Shown here piece by piece: positions 12,478 to 24,619 of a stretch of DNA of 64,000 bases (the first letter of the stretch is position 1; each line of letters opens with the position of its first letter). The stretch comes from Eucommia ulmoides. Lineage: Eukaryota > Streptophyta > Magnoliopsida > Garryales > Eucommiaceae. Below the pieces are notes generated by a model, which did not search any database, had not been told where the DNA came from, and worked only from the letters and a program-made list of their open reading frames with translations. The translations under genes and the position numbers were made by a program. The stretch spans positions 14,585,001-14,649,000 of the forward strand of contig CM028340.1 of NCBI GenBank assembly GCA_016647705.1. Direction: 5' to 3'.

Positions 12478-13489
12478 TGATAGGTGTAATTTACCTATCT
12501 ATTTTCAAACCGTACTTGTTAGTTTTTGAGTGTTATTATAGCATTTTAATACATTTTAATATGTTTTTATTCTTTTTGTATTAAAATAGGTGTATGGGGG
12601 TGAAAAGGGATGAAAACAGATCATAAACGATCAAATCGGATCAAGAACGGTGGAAGAACAGTGGGAAAACAAGTATGAGAGAAAAATTCATGACAGCAGC
12701 CCACCGCCGCGATAGTCAATATGCAGAGAGAGGCCTTTTCTTGTTGAAAGCCCACCACCGAAGTGGTGAACTCACCGTTGAGACGGTGAAACAACAGAGA
12801 GGTATCTGCTCTCACCGTTGAATATGTGGTTTTAAAATCGGTGTTTCATTAATAGTTGTTCTTCGTTATTTGACTGTGTTTGCCATTTCTCCTTGTTTAT
12901 TATGCTTGTTATGATATACTGAGAATACGGGATTTGACACTTGGGAAAGGTAATCCCGGATTCGGACTAGAGTTTAAACACAACGCGACGATCTAATAAC
13001 CCGGGAAGGAGTTAGAAAGTGTGCAATCAATGGCATTGGGGCAAGACTCATGTGACTATGTGTTCTAAAAAATGATAGAGGGGGACTTTGGCGTTAACAC
13101 GAAGTCACATATTCGCTCACTTTACACTCGGGAGAGGGAGTGAGTGAGTTTATGATACAGAGATTGCCAAATAGATCGAACATCGTTAACGTAAACTAAA
13201 CGAGATTAAACGCGTATTTGTAAACAAAGTTAATCCCTACATAATCTATTCCCTTAAACGTCTCAAAATAGTAATATAGTTTAATTAGATTAATATTTTA
13301 GTATTAGTATATTATTAATTATAAACTTCATTTTCTATCGCCTAGATAAAATTAGGTTATGATAATTACGGTACTCGACAATATTCTCAACCAATCCATG
13401 TGGAAACGATAACCATTACTCTTCCCACTCTATTAAAACTTGACCCGTACACTTGCGGAGAAAGTGGCATACGTTAATTCGCGCCACCA
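12478..13489 (+). mobile_element. Solo LTR, TGATAGG family (1.0 kb)
   Basis: Begins TGATAGGTGTAATTTACC and ends CGCGCCACCA, flanked by gagaa (12,473-12,477) and gagta (13,490-13,494), one mismatch. It has one copy of the conserved CACTCGGGAGAGG block near 13,125-13,140 and only weak palindromes (CCGCCGCGA near 12,710). It is the shortest member in the window and lies inside the copia B internal region. Confidence 0.88.
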
Positions 13490-13626
13490 GAGTACCTTTT
13501 GTATCCTTAGGAACGACTTTGCGTTTTACCTCATTTGTACCAGCTGTTGATTTGGATGCACAATTTCGTGTAGACTGTCTGTATCTTCTAAACCTTTGAT
13601 CGTTGCTATTTGATTCAATGATATTT

Positions 13627-13878
13627 CTATTTGCAAGGGTTACTCGAGGCTTCTTGTTGATATCTCATCTTGGCTTTAGTACATCTTTTTTATTTGCACG
13701 TATCACTTATGGCTTTCTAGTGATATCTTATCTTGGATTTGGTGCTTCTTTTCTATTTGCACGTGTTACTTGTGGCTTCTTTATAACCTTCAATCTTGGC
13801 TTTGCTACATCTTTTCGGTTTGCTTGTAGATTCTTGGTGGCTTCTTATTTTGGCTTTGATATAACCTTTTTGTTTGTT
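13627..13878 (-). repeat. 63-bp tandem repeat within copia gag (4 copies)
   Basis: On the plus strand units start CTATTTGCAAGG, TTATTTGCACG, CTATTTGCACG and CGGTTTGC at 13,627, 13,690, 13,753 and 13,816, exactly 63 bp apart. In the minus coding direction this is a 21-residue basic repeat between the gag core and pol. Element C has a comparable basic repeat in the same position. The long plus-strand open frame here is a by-product. Confidence 0.8.
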
Positions 13879-14707
13879 CCTTTCATTATAGTCCCGTTAT
13901 TATGTAACTTTGCACAACACATTTGCATAGCACTCTTTGGTATCCATTTTATTTTGGATCCATTCTTGTTAGAAATAAACTTAGGGTTCCTGAACGGAAT
14001 TGATATTTTAAAATGCCCAACCCTATTTCAATAATTACATCTCAACTTCGATTGATTATCATAGATAGCACAAGAAGTAAAGTATGAATCATTTCTAACA
14101 ATGTCAAAATTACAATCATTGCTTATGATGAAGAATGATATGATGAGACATATCTACTTCCATATATTGTTTTAAAAGATGAAAAAATATTTTCAGAATC
14201 TCTTAAAATAGACTTGAGGTCGGATTTTTATTTTTCAAAATTTTTCTTAAGTTAATCAATATTTAATTCAAGATCTGACCTTTGCCAAGAAACCACATCA
14301 AAATCATTTTTCAAAACTTTGTTTTCATTTTCAAGAAAATCTACTTTAGAGAGCAAATTATTTATTTCAAAAACAACATCCAAAAACTCTTTTGTTTCAC
14401 AATAGTCATCCAAATGTATTTCAAATTTCTGAATACTTTTTCTTCAATTTTCAAAAGAATTATTTTTTCTTTTTAAATTCAAATTTTCTTTAACAAAAAG
14501 AAATATAAAAGTAAGTAATTTTTCCATGACAATATACACATTTTCATTATCATCATCTTCATCACTACCACTAATGCTAGAAGAATCATAAATAACATTA
14601 TCGTATACGAATCTAACACCATCAAGAGAGGACACACAAAACTATTATACATGGTGTGTGACACGTGATCGGTTTAGTTAGGATGTTAATTCTAATCGAG
14701 CTAAAAT

Positions 14708-14723
14708 CAACTTTGATGTCAAT
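14708..14723 (-). promoter_or_regulatory. Primer-binding site of copia B
   Basis: Minus strand ATTGACATCAAAGTTG immediately follows the LTR end. It is a mutated form of the ATTGG(C/T)ATCAGAG initiator-Met tRNA primer site used by copia elements; the intact form is in element C at 55,644. Confidence 0.75.
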
Positions 14724-15188
14724 TGTTGGCCCAAAGATCTACCCAAGAAGGGGTGAATTGGGTAATTACAAAAATTTAACAATCAATTACTTAAACACAA
14801 ATAATCAATTTCCCTAAATCAATTACTATCTTGATATGCATTGGAAATGTGTTTACTTCTAAATGGACACCTAAACACAATATATGAAATAATGAGTGCA
14901 GCACACAACGATATATCCTGATTCAGTAAGCTACTCTTACCTACATCCAGTTCTATGAGCTCCACTGAGATTCATAATCCAATAAACCCCTGATTCCTTT
15001 ACCAGGTAGGAACCAAACCCTTACAATCTCAATTCTTTTCACAGGCTCCGAATCAACCTTTATAATTATCCTTTTCATAGGCTCAAGAAGAATCTTATTT
15101 TTTTACTAGGCTCAAGACTAACCTAATTCTATTACAGGAAGAATCAAAACATAATCCTTTTAAGAGAATAAAGATCAAACATACCACT

Positions 15189-16474
15189 TGATGGGGAGGT
15201 TATTTACAAACAAATAAAGTACTTTTGAGTTCAAGTGTTTATGAGTTTTCAAGTATTTTTGTTAGATTAATGTATTTTTTGTGTTGTTTTGTAGGAATAT
15301 AAATAAATGGCAGAAAATGTGCAAAATAAGTGTAGGTGCAGAAATTTCAAACCCAATTTCGACCATGATGCAATTCGATTTTGGAAAAACTCAAAACATG
15401 AAAGTTGTAGAACTCTTTCTTAGATTTTCAAATTATTTTGAATTATCTCAATCGTAGTTTGTATGATAACGTTATGGCTAGATTTCAAAAGTTGCGCGCT
15501 ACAGTAGGAAAAACTCGCGCTATAGCACCAAAACGTTGTTCCAGTCAGAATCTTCGCATTGCAGTGTTAAAAAAGCCCCACTGCAGTGCGAAAATACAAA
15601 TAATACCTCTTTTTCAGCCCTATTTATACCACTTTATGCCTCAAACCCTAGGTGTGGCAAAATTAGGAGAAAAACACCATAGGTGGCTACATTTTGGGGG
15701 GGGAAAAACACCATTGCAGGCCTAAAATTCCTAGAGATAGAGCTTGGAGTTGAAGATTATTGAAGATTTGAAGTCTTGAAGCTCATCTCCAGAAAGAGTT
15801 TTCTTCTCCTTTCTCTCACCCTAATCTTTTTATTAAAATTTTGTATTTGTGATATTGTGTTGAACATGTTTGCATTTATGAATTTCTTGAAAAGATTAGT
15901 CATGAATTCTGGTACATTGAGTTAAAGTTTCTATCTAGGAGGATTTGAATAGCTTTGTACGAACTATGCCTTGAGACTTTAAAATTTTGTTAATTGGATT
16001 TCATATTTCGATCATTTATATTTCTTTATGCATATTTGCTAATTTATGTGAAAGGTAAATTAGATATCATAGATGTGTAAGATTAGGCACTCAAGAGAGG
16101 TAATCTTGCATATTGAGACTAGAAAAATACAACCCTTATTATATTAAGTGCGAGAGGCTAATATAATTTAGGTATCCATTATTTGATGGGTGAGACTTAA
16201 AGATTGGATAATTAATTAAGTTTAATAAAGATATTAATTCGAATAATTATACAAATTATCTTACTTTGCACTCGAGGGAAGAAATGAAGTTAATTTAGAC
16301 ATCCATGGTTAATGATTGGGCATGAATGTAATTAACAAGTTTGAATTGGATTAGCATCGTTTATCAAAGTGATGTCAAACCCCCTAGAAAAATTGTGCAT
16401 AGGAAGTCCATATTTTATTTTGCTTTTGATTAAAACTTGACCCGTATACTTGCGATGTAGCAAAATCGCTACCA
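15189..16474 (+). repeat. 5' LTR of the Athila-like element
   Basis: Starts TGATGGGGAGGTTATTTAC and ends AAAATCGCTACCA. It aligns with 19,403-20,714 throughout, including GTGTTGTTTTGTAGGAATAT and ACCCTTATTATATT. It contains CACTGCAGTGCG-type palindromes near 15,560-15,590 and the phrase AAACTTGACCCGTATACTTG near its end, which also ends the TGATAGG solo LTRs, so the two LTR families are related. Confidence 0.9.
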
Positions 16475-16480
16475 AATTTT

Positions 16481-16498
16481 TGGCGTCGTTGCCGAGGA
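16481..16498 (+). promoter_or_regulatory. Primer-binding site, tRNA-Asp type
   Basis: TGGCGTCGTTGCCGAGGA lies six bases after the LTR. It is two mismatches from TGGCGCCGTTGCCGGGGA, the site typical of Athila and Tat/Ogre lineages. Confidence 0.88.
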
Positions 16499-16612
16499 TT
16501 GATATTTTAGATTGTTTTTAATATTGTGAATAAATAACTTGATTTTAATTTAGGCATTTGTTTTCATTTTTATTTTATTTTTTTGATTTCTTATATTTCA
16601 CGGTACTTGGAG

Positions 16613-17767
16613 ATGGTTGATCAACAAGTCCTCTTGAGATTTTCTCGATGAGATTCCGAGTTGTTCTATTATGCTTGGTACAGATACATGGAGTTGCTTA
16701 TTTGGTTCCCCAATTATGGTTTCATGAAGGAGTGTCAATTACTAAACTTCCTCGATGGGTTACAAGTCGTAACAAGAACTTGGGTCGATGGAGGAAGTGT
16801 TAGCACCTCTTTTTACAACTTAACTGCAGACGAAGCCTATTTGTTGTTGGAAGACATGGCCAATTTTGACTAACGGAGTTGAAATTATTCAACAAGTCAC
16901 CAAAGCTTGGCGGATAGTTCCAATATTTTGGCGCCATGGTTTGATACCCTATACCAACATGTAGAGGCTTCTATTACCCTTGAAGACCTTGAAGACCCAC
17001 TTGCCCAATTTTCGGAGGAGGAAAGGTAATTTTTGTAGAAGACAAGGCTCTTTGTGGAGAAATGGGAGAGGATAAAGACCGTTCATGATTTACAAGTCAA
17101 ATCTCTGTTTAACTCCATTGAACTCATAACAATGGCGGTGGCAATGAGAGACACACAAGCCACATTCATATGTGAAAGCCACCATGAAGAATCGAATACA
17201 AGTAGGAGGGCATTGGAGGTGTCTTATGAAGATGATTCAAAAGAGGATGAGACTCAAGAATTGTTTGTTGATGGTAAATCACAAGATGATTTCGAGTCCT
17301 CACATATGGGAATCCAATCGGCATTGCCACCACAAATTATTGAAAGCCACGGTGAAGAATCGTGCACAAGTGGAAGGAAATTAGGTTTGTTCAATGATGA
17401 TAATTCTAATGATGAGGAGACCCAAGAATTGATCGACGATGAAAAATTACAAGACGACACTTATGAGTCTCAACCTTTTGAGTTCCATGTTGTTATGCCA
17501 CCACCGATCAAAGACGACTACATCTATAAGGATCTGATATGGCTCACTTGTCTTCCATTACCTTTAGCAATGTTTATTCATGCCGACCAAGGACATATGA
17601 TGGAGTCGAGTCACGTTGACCATACTTTCCAATCATTTCTACCTCTCGCCAAGCTTGTTAGTGTTCAAAACCAAGACCCATTTATTGTGTTGTATGACAC
17701 ATACTATAAGCGAAAGTCGGTCTTTGATGAGCCCTTCTCCATTGTCAAGCCGAGGATGTTAAACTAA
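16613..17767 (+). pseudogene. Gag-like ORF of the Athila-like element
   Basis: The first ATG after the primer site is at 16,613, but stops follow. Frame 16,661-16,873 carries the gag core (NYGFMKECQLLNFLDGL, LTADEAYLLLEDMANFD). After stops near 16,871 and 17,030 the frame reopens at 17,054-17,767 for 237 residues. That second part is acidic and contains an internal duplication: ESHHEESNTSRRALE... and ESHGEESCTSGRKLG..., each followed by a DETQEL or EETQEL block and a QDD motif. It then reads VVMPPPIKDDYIYKDLIWLT and ends near YDTYYKRKSVFDEPF. The truncated relative at 3,903-3,040 has only one of the two acidic units. No protease, RT or integrase follows. The function of the acidic half is unknown. 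Confidence 0.72.
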
Positions 17768-19402
17768 GCGCTTCTTGGGAAGTAACCCAAGTTTTGAAAT
17801 AATTGAGCCTAAGGATGCAAGTTATGGAAGAAAGCCCCACACAAGTCACCAAGCCCGGAGCATCACCGCCGACCACACTAGGAGGCGAGATTATCTCGCC
17901 TCCCCGGTACGTGTTCTTATTCCCTTATACTTAATTTAAATAAATGTTTGACTTTGAGTTTGGGGTGATACATATGTTTGTTGGGTTTAGGAAATACTTG
18001 TGTGTATGACTTTTCTTCATATAACTTGTGTTCTTTTGGCCATGTTTTTTGGGTTTTTTTAGGTTCGAATAAATTGTGAGTTTGTTGAGATTAAATGATT
18101 TGATATCGATGATAAGTATAGACATTTGTTGTTTCTTAGGTCTTTTGAAATGTATTGCATTGAGATTTCAGTGTGTTTGACTCGTGTTGATTGAAATTCA
18201 CTCTTGACTCTTTACATATGTGCACCATGAATAGCGATCACTTGGCCTTTTGAATACTTGGAGAACATTTATGTGCTTTAGGTAAGTTTTGACATCTCAT
18301 GAACACTAGAATCCATTTGAGTGATATTTGAGGCGAAATACTAGGTTATGTGTTGTTGGGGAGATGATTTAGGTATTTATTTAGATCGTTTGGGCCTTTA
18401 AAACTAACCCTTGAAAATTGTTTATCCTTCGTTACTCTCGTTGAGCCTTATCATCTAATTCTTTCATTACCCTCATATATACATCAAACCTACTAAATAC
18501 ATTCCCACTTCCTAAATCCAATACTAATTGGCATTTTTTCATGGATCATTGATTGTAAGGAGTAGCATGGGTTGTATTTGGAAAATCATTTTGGTGGATT
18601 GGATTTTATTTGAAAAACAAAGAAGAAAAAAAGGAAAAGAAAAAAAAGAAGACAAATGGGTGATGAGTTGAGTCACTTATTTATATTATCCTCCAATATT
18701 GAGGATAATGTTGATTTTAAGTTTGGGGGTGCGGTTTATATTTCTTACCTAATTGTTCTTTCTGTAAAAAAAAAAAAAATAATGCGTGTGCTTTGGTTTG
18801 TTTTGAGAAAAATACCTTTTGGGATCGATTTAAATGAGACATTTGATGAAAGGGGGAGTTGGTGAAAAATTCTTTTCTTGGAAATCTTGCAAGATCCATA
18901 AGTCGTAATACATATTTAGGGTGATTTGAGTCTAAAAATGACATTCTCGTCCACCTTTTACCCCAGTCATACATTACAACCCCACAAAATCCTTTTTATC
19001 TCCAATAACATATGAACCTATACATAATTAATGGAGAGTAAGACGAAAAATGTGTTTACAGTTGTTCTTCCATTCACTATCTAGAGATTATTCATTGTCT
19101 CCTTAGCACATAAATATATTCGAGGCTCGTTTGGTTGGATAAGAGTGATTGTGCACATACTTACACATCGAGAGTCTTGAGTAGGTTGAAATTGATGCTT
19201 GATGTTAAAATTCTAGATAATCTCAATGTTTGCATTACTCTTGAGCTTAGAGCATTTGTTGGTTTCGGAGATAATTACACAAGTTATTGAATCGATATGA
19301 AACTCACATTTTCTCGTTCATTGCTTAGTACTTGATTTGTGTTTTCCTCTATTTTATTTTCTTTTGCTCGAGGACAAGCAAATGTTTGAAATTAAGGGTA
19401 TT
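17768..19402 (+). other. Noncoding internal region of the Athila-like element
   Basis: No credible gene; short ORFs are not conserved in the relative at 1,408-3,039, while noncoding blocks are (AAGCGCTTCTTGGGAAGTAA after gag; TTGCTCGAGGACAAGCAAA near 19,363-19,382). The last block, directly before the 3' LTR, is an imperfect hairpin. AATTAAGGGTATT next to the LTR is a weak polypurine tract. Confidence 0.6.
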
Positions 19403-20714
19403 TAATGAGGAGAACATTTACCAACAAATCAATTACTTTTGAGTTCAAATATTTGTGAGTTCTCAAGAATTTTTGTTAGTTTAATGTGTTTTTGTGTTGT
19501 TTTGTAGGAATATAAATAAATAGGAAAAAATGTGAAAAATGAGTGTAGGTGTAGACATTTCAATCCTAATTTCGACAATGATTTAATCCGATTCTGGAAA
19601 AACTCAAAACATAAAAGTTGTAAATCTCTTTCTTAGCTTTCCAAATCATTTTGAATAACCTCAATTGGAGTTCATATGAGAACGTTATGGCCAGATTTTA
19701 GAAGTTATGCACTATAAAAAGAAAAACTTGCGTTGCAGCACGAAAACTCGCACTGCAGTAACAAAATACTATTCCAGTCAGAATATTCGCACTACCGCAC
19801 AAAGAAAGCCCCAGTGCAGCGTGAAAATTATTACAGGCCTAAAATTCCTATGCCTCAAGCCCTAGGTGTGTCGAAATTGCTAGAAAAACACCATTGGTTG
19901 CTAAATTTTAGGGAAACAAACACCATTACAGGCCTAAAATTCCTAGAGATAGAATTTGAAGTTGAAAATTATTGAAGATTTGAAGCCTTGAAACTCATCT
20001 CCACAAAGAGTTTTCTCTTCCTTTCTCTCACCTTAATCTTTTTATTAAAATTTTGTATTTGTGATATTGTGTTGAACATGTTTGCATTTATGAATTTCTT
20101 GAAAAGATTAGTCATAGATTCTAATTTGCGTATTTACTAATTTATGCGAAAGGTAAATTAGATATCATAGATGTGTAAGATTAGACACTCGAGAGAGGTA
20201 ATCTTGCATATTGAGACCGGAGAAATGCAACCCTTATTATATTGAGTGCGAGAGGCTAATATAATTTAGGTAGCCATTATTTGATGGGTGAGAGTTAAAG
20301 ATTGGATAATTAATTGAGTTTAATAGAGATATTAATTCGAATAATTATACAAATTATCTTACTTTGCACTCGAGAGAAGAAATGAGGTTAATTTAGACAC
20401 CCATGGTTAATGATTGGGCATGAATTTAATTAACAAGTTTGAATTGGGTTAGCATCGTTTAGTAAAGTGATGTTAAACCCACCTAGAACAATTGTGCATA
20501 GGAAGTCCATATTTTATTTTGCTTTTGATCTTATATTTTTTTTAGTTTTATTTTTTACAAATCTTAAATTTGGACGCCTAAATAAAGTTAGTTTACAACA
20601 ATCGCGGTACTTAGAGATGATTTATACCAATCCCTATAGATACAATACTCTACTTACCCTACACTATTAAAACTTTACCCATACACTTGCAGTGTATCAA
20701 AATAATCGCTACCA
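19403..20714 (+). repeat. 3' LTR of the Athila-like element
   Basis: Starts TAATGAGGAGAACATTTACC, where the 5' LTR has TGATGGGGAGG, and ends AATAATCGCTACCA. It is visibly diverged from the 5' LTR by many substitutions and some indels, so the insertion is not recent. Confidence 0.88.
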
Positions 20715-22784
20715 CTACGTCTTCACACTTTTACACTTATCATTTTCTTAGGTTTAGGAAGAACTTTCACAATCACTCAATTCTATTACGAGGAAAATCA
20801 AAATCTAATTCTTTTCAAGGGAAAATAAGAATAACCTAACATTTTTGTAGGACAAAGATCAAACCCTAATTTTTTTCTCAGGAAAAAAATTGAAACCTAA
20901 CTTCCCTAACTAAACACTGTCTCAAACGTGTCTAATCCACTCAAACTCACAAATACAAAAAAATATGAATTTCTTTCCACAAGGAGCTTCTATCACCTTA
21001 ATTCAAATATACTCGATTAATTTCGTGAATAATTACTATGTGATAGATACAATGTGAGACAATTAAAATCTTATTATTAAATAAAGTGGGTAGCACAAAC
21101 TTAGCACATAATCAGATAATCAGACAGAAATCATTCAAAAACGATTTCTAGGCAGTCAAGTTCAAAATAATTTTCTAGCAATTCTCAACCAAGCAATCAA
21201 TATAAATATAACTTTAAAGCAAATAATAAATCTTGGATAGATCTCACCAATAAAACAATGAAGACAATGATAATATCGCAATCAAAACTCAAGTCGGTGA
21301 CACCAAACAGCTAGCGCTTTAGATCAAGAATTTGAATAGAATCACTCGTAGGAATCTCAGAAAAAATATCACTCGTATAATAGCTCAAAACTGATGCTCT
21401 TGATATTTTAAACTCAATCCCGCAGGTCATTTTAAATAGACCTAGAACTAGTTCTTCAACGGCTAATTTTCAAATGTTATGTCAATAAATGACACATATG
21501 AACCCCATATATCATATTAATTCATAACGGATATATTTGACCAATAATATAACTATTAAATCTCTCAATTTAGTCCCAAAAATAATTTGATCTTAGTTAA
21601 TGACAGTACAAAAAGAATTATATTTAAGTATACGGCCTAAATCATAAGGTCAAATAAAATTTCATAAATCTCTCTTATATCTTTGACTCCAAATATTCTT
21701 CACCAAAATGGCAATATTTAAACTCAAAATTCGCCAATTTAAATATAAAAATTTTAAAGATATCTTATAACGACAACTTTTCAAACACTATGTCATTAAA
21801 TGGCACCCCGTTACCCCATATATCATATATGTTCAAAATATATATTTTTCACCTAAAAATATTCTTGAAAAATCTCATTTTGATCCTTAAAACTTTTTAA
21901 ATCAAAATCCATAAAAATAGAAAGTATTAAATCACTTCAATTAAGAAAATATCAAAATATAAGGACCAAATCAATAGCAATCATATAATAAGTCATATAT
22001 ATTTGATTATCACTCAAATCCCTCAAATTTGTCTCTTGGAATCATAAAAAATGGATATTTTTTTACTAAGAGATCAAATCAGTCAAAATATTGACTGAAC
22101 CAATCGGTTGACTAGACCCTGCCATCACTTGAAGCCCTGTCGGTTGACTAACCATCATTGCATGTTGACCGATACGATCAGTGGGCATCCAATTCTCTCC
22201 ATTTCATCTACTGACTCATTCGGTTGATCGATTAGATCAGTGTGCTCACTTCTTTATCCATTTCAGCTACTATTTCAAATGGTTGACCGATCATATTTGT
22301 AGGACTCCATTTTAACTGCCAAAACTCACTGCTTTAATTATTTGACCACTTGATTTTCTCGGTCGTCCAAATTAACCCAAAAACACAACTTTTTATACTT
22401 TAGAACACATTTTTCAATTAGGTCAATTATCAAAATCATTTCACATAAGAAGCTCATACAATATCTCATTTTGGATCTTAAACTTATCACTTCTTATTAT
22501 AACACATAGAATTAACTCATTTTAAGTGTCGTGTCTGATCCTAATTCAGGTTGCATTAAGAGTATATAAGTAAAGAGTTGTTTTCACCTATTTTTCTTCA
22601 ACATCTTCAAAACTCTTCATATGCTCGTCATATCCATCATGCACCCTTTATGTTTAATTTATCAAATTTTCTTAATCAAATGTGTAGAACTATAAATCTG
22701 AAACATTCAATAAAACTATTAGTTCCACCAAAAACATCAATACTTAATTGTTCATCAAAACCTTGGATTCAACTATTCAACATG

Positions 22785-24494
22785 TGATAGGTGTAAATTA
22801 CCTACGTATTTCCAATCTGAATTTGTTACTTTTCGTATACGTTTATAGTTATTTTTATATGTTTTAATATGTTTTTATACTTTTTGTATAAATCAGGCAT
22901 GTGGATCAAAAAGATAGGAAACTAGAGCGAAAACGATGAGATCGAATCGAAGGCGAGTCAAAGTTACGGTGAATAAACAAGCAAGGAGGCAAAAATATGA
23001 AGGAAGCCCACCGCCTAGGCGTCCAGACCTCCACCTAGGCAGTGAAGATGTCGAGAATGACAAAAGGCTACTGACAGCCCACTGCCTAGGTAGGAAATTC
23101 ATTCGCCTAGGTGGAAACCCCAGTAGAAACATTTCCAAGTTCACCGCCTATTTTTTCGCCTAAGCGGTCACCAAACCTGCAAAGCCGGTACAGGTACTGT
23201 AACTTCAAGGCTATTTTTGAATATGATGAAATTCGATTTTGGAAATACTCAAAACATATAAGTTGTAGATATTTTTCTTAGCTTTCCATAGGTTTTTGAA
23301 TCACCTCAATCGGAGTTCAGTGAAAAAGTTACAGCCAAAACAAAATTGCAAACCTGCAATAACTTCGCCTAGGCAAAGTTTTCTTCGCCTAGGCGAAATT
23401 CCAACAGAAATTTAACCGACTTAACTTCGCCTAGGTGAAGTTTTCTTTGCCTAGGTGAAAATCTTGCAGCACAACCTTAATATTTATGAGATATTTTTAG
23501 ATCTTTTGGATATTTTGTTTAATCCTTTTTCTCCTCTTCTCTTCCCTCTCTTCAACCCTTAAGGCCTTAGGCCATATTTTAGGAGTAGGATAGGGATTTT
23601 TGAGGGATAGCTCTCAACCCGAGGTGGAGGATCAATGAGGAAGCGATCGATTGACGTTTCTAACGGCAAATCTTCGGATATCGGCTAAGTCGCTCGTTTT
23701 CTCTCTTTGTTTTCTTCATTTTGTTAGTTTTTTAGCATGTTTAGATCATTTTACATTGTATAAACAGTTTAGGCCATGAGTTAAACATGGATTGTAATAG
23801 GAATTAACGTATTATTGATGAAAATGTAGTTTTGGTTGAATTTGTGTTTCATTTATGGTTGTTCCTTATAATTTCGATTGTGTTGCCCTTTTTTCTATGA
23901 TTATATGTTAGTTTAGATATATTGAGAATACGGGGTTTGACACTTGAGAGAGGTAACCCCAGATTCGGATTAGGGTTAACATAATACGATAATCTAACGA
24001 CCTGGGAGGGCATTAGAAAGTGTGCAATCAATGACGTTGGAGTGAGACTCACGTGACCTAGAGTCATTAAGACGTTAAGGGGGATTTCGGCATTGACACG
24101 AAGTCACGTATTCTCCCATCTTACACTCGAAAGAGGTGGCGAGGGAGTTTACGAACCGAGATTGTCGGATATGCCGAACGCCGTTAATGTTAACTAAAAA
24201 AAAATCAAACGCATTTAAGTAAATAAAGTTAATCCCTAGGTAATATAATCCCCTGAACAATCTCAAATTAGTATTTATAGTATAGTTAACTTAATTAGTA
24301 TTTTAGTTTAGTATTAGTAATTAATTAAATTCCATTTTTAGCGCCTAGATAAAATTAGGTTATGACAATCGCAATACTCGATAGTAATCTCAACCAATCC
24401 ATGTGGATACGATACCCAACCGAAAGGTCCACTATACTAAAACTTGATCCGTACGCTTGCGGTGAAAGTGGCAGTGCTTATTTAGCAGCCACCA
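22785..24494 (+). mobile_element. Solo LTR, TGATAGG family (1.7 kb)
   Basis: Starts TGATAGGTGTAAATTACC and ends TTAGCAGCCACCA. Flanks are acatg (22,780-22,784) and acttg (24,495-24,499), one mismatch. The insertion lies directly beside the copia B insertion, in gypsy RT sequence after the LDEQ codons. It contains CCGCCTAGGCG and TTCGCCTAGGCGAA palindromes at about 23,020-23,460, and one CACTCGAAAGAGG block near 24,124. A short internal tract ending with GTAACTTCAAGG also occurs, reversed, near 29,770 in the 26,710-30,195 LTR. Confidence 0.92.
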
Positions 24495-24499
24495 ACTTG

Positions 24500-24614
24500 C
24501 TCATCTAAGTTTTTGCTATAAATCAAAATGTCAACAAAGTATACAACCACAAATTTTCCAATAAAAACACGCAAAACATAGTTCATCAATCTCACGAATG
24601 TACTAGGTACAATG
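24500..24614 (-). pseudogene. Gypsy RT active-site segment
   Basis: The minus frame reads [20 protein letters not shown] then [14 protein letters not shown]. This is the RT catalytic box, with YFDD changed to YFVD, so the first catalytic Asp of the pair is lost. It is bounded by two independent solo-LTR insertions and continues upstream at 25,840. Confidence 0.92.
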
Positions 24615-24619
24615 GTTGA

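Larger units (their letters stand above)
12300..14723 (-). pseudogene. Copia gag remnant of element B
   Basis: Just below the primer site the minus strand has a short open frame (14,635-14,444) with an acidic start, then a coiled-coil-rich stretch (NENKVLKNDFD, SDLELNIN) with stops. It has the same arrangement as the gag of element C at 55,694-56,979. A 63-bp tandem repeat follows (13,627-13,878). The region 12,300-12,477 carries the frame around the junction between gag and the start of pol and ends where the 3' LTR was fused on. A solo LTR (12,478-13,489) interrupts it. Many stops; not functional. Confidence 0.7.
15189..20714 (+). mobile_element. Non-autonomous Athila/Tat-like LTR retrotransposon
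   Basis: A 5.5 kb element with two LTRs (15,189-16,474 and 19,403-20,714), a tRNA-Asp type primer site (16,481-16,498), one gag-like ORF and no pol. Flanks ccact (15,184-15,188) and ctacg (20,715-20,719) each differ by one base from ctact, the sequence expected at this point from the sister LTR of copia B (near 10,770), which supports a 5-bp TSD. The gag and internal regions match the truncated element at 1,408-3,964. It depends on other elements for all enzymes. Confidence 0.9.
10315..22774 (-). mobile_element. Sirevirus-like Ty1/copia element B, deleted, with nested insertions
   Basis: Minus orientation. The 5' LTR is 22,774-14,724 (interrupted by 15,189-20,714), the primer-binding site follows at 14,723-14,708, then a gag region, then a 3' LTR from about 12,299 to 10,315. 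Target duplications are gttca (10,310-10,314) and attca (22,775-22,779), one mismatch. The internal region is only about 1.4 kb and has lost the whole pol and the first part of the 3' LTR, so a deletion joined the gag tail directly to the LTR interior near 12,299. It sits in the gypsy RT between the catalytic box and the thumb. Confidence 0.85.
14724..22774 (-). repeat. 5' LTR of copia B, split by the Athila-like element
   Basis: LTR sequence occupies 14,724-15,188 and 20,720-22,774 (about 2.5 kb). The left edge TGTTGGCCCAAAGATCTACCC is the LTR end; the right edge, read on the minus strand, is AGTTGAATCCAAGGTTTTG, with the first T of TGTTG mutated. GGTTGACCGAT/CGGTTGAC palindromes cluster at about 22,090-22,360. 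It can be aligned to the other LTR at 10,315-12,299 on both sides of the insertion. Confidence 0.83.

Noticed and set aside
13603..14034. 143-codon plus-strand frame with repeated LFAR and GF motifs
   Set aside because: It is the reverse strand of a 63-bp repeat in the copia gag region; the repeat is coding on the minus strand.
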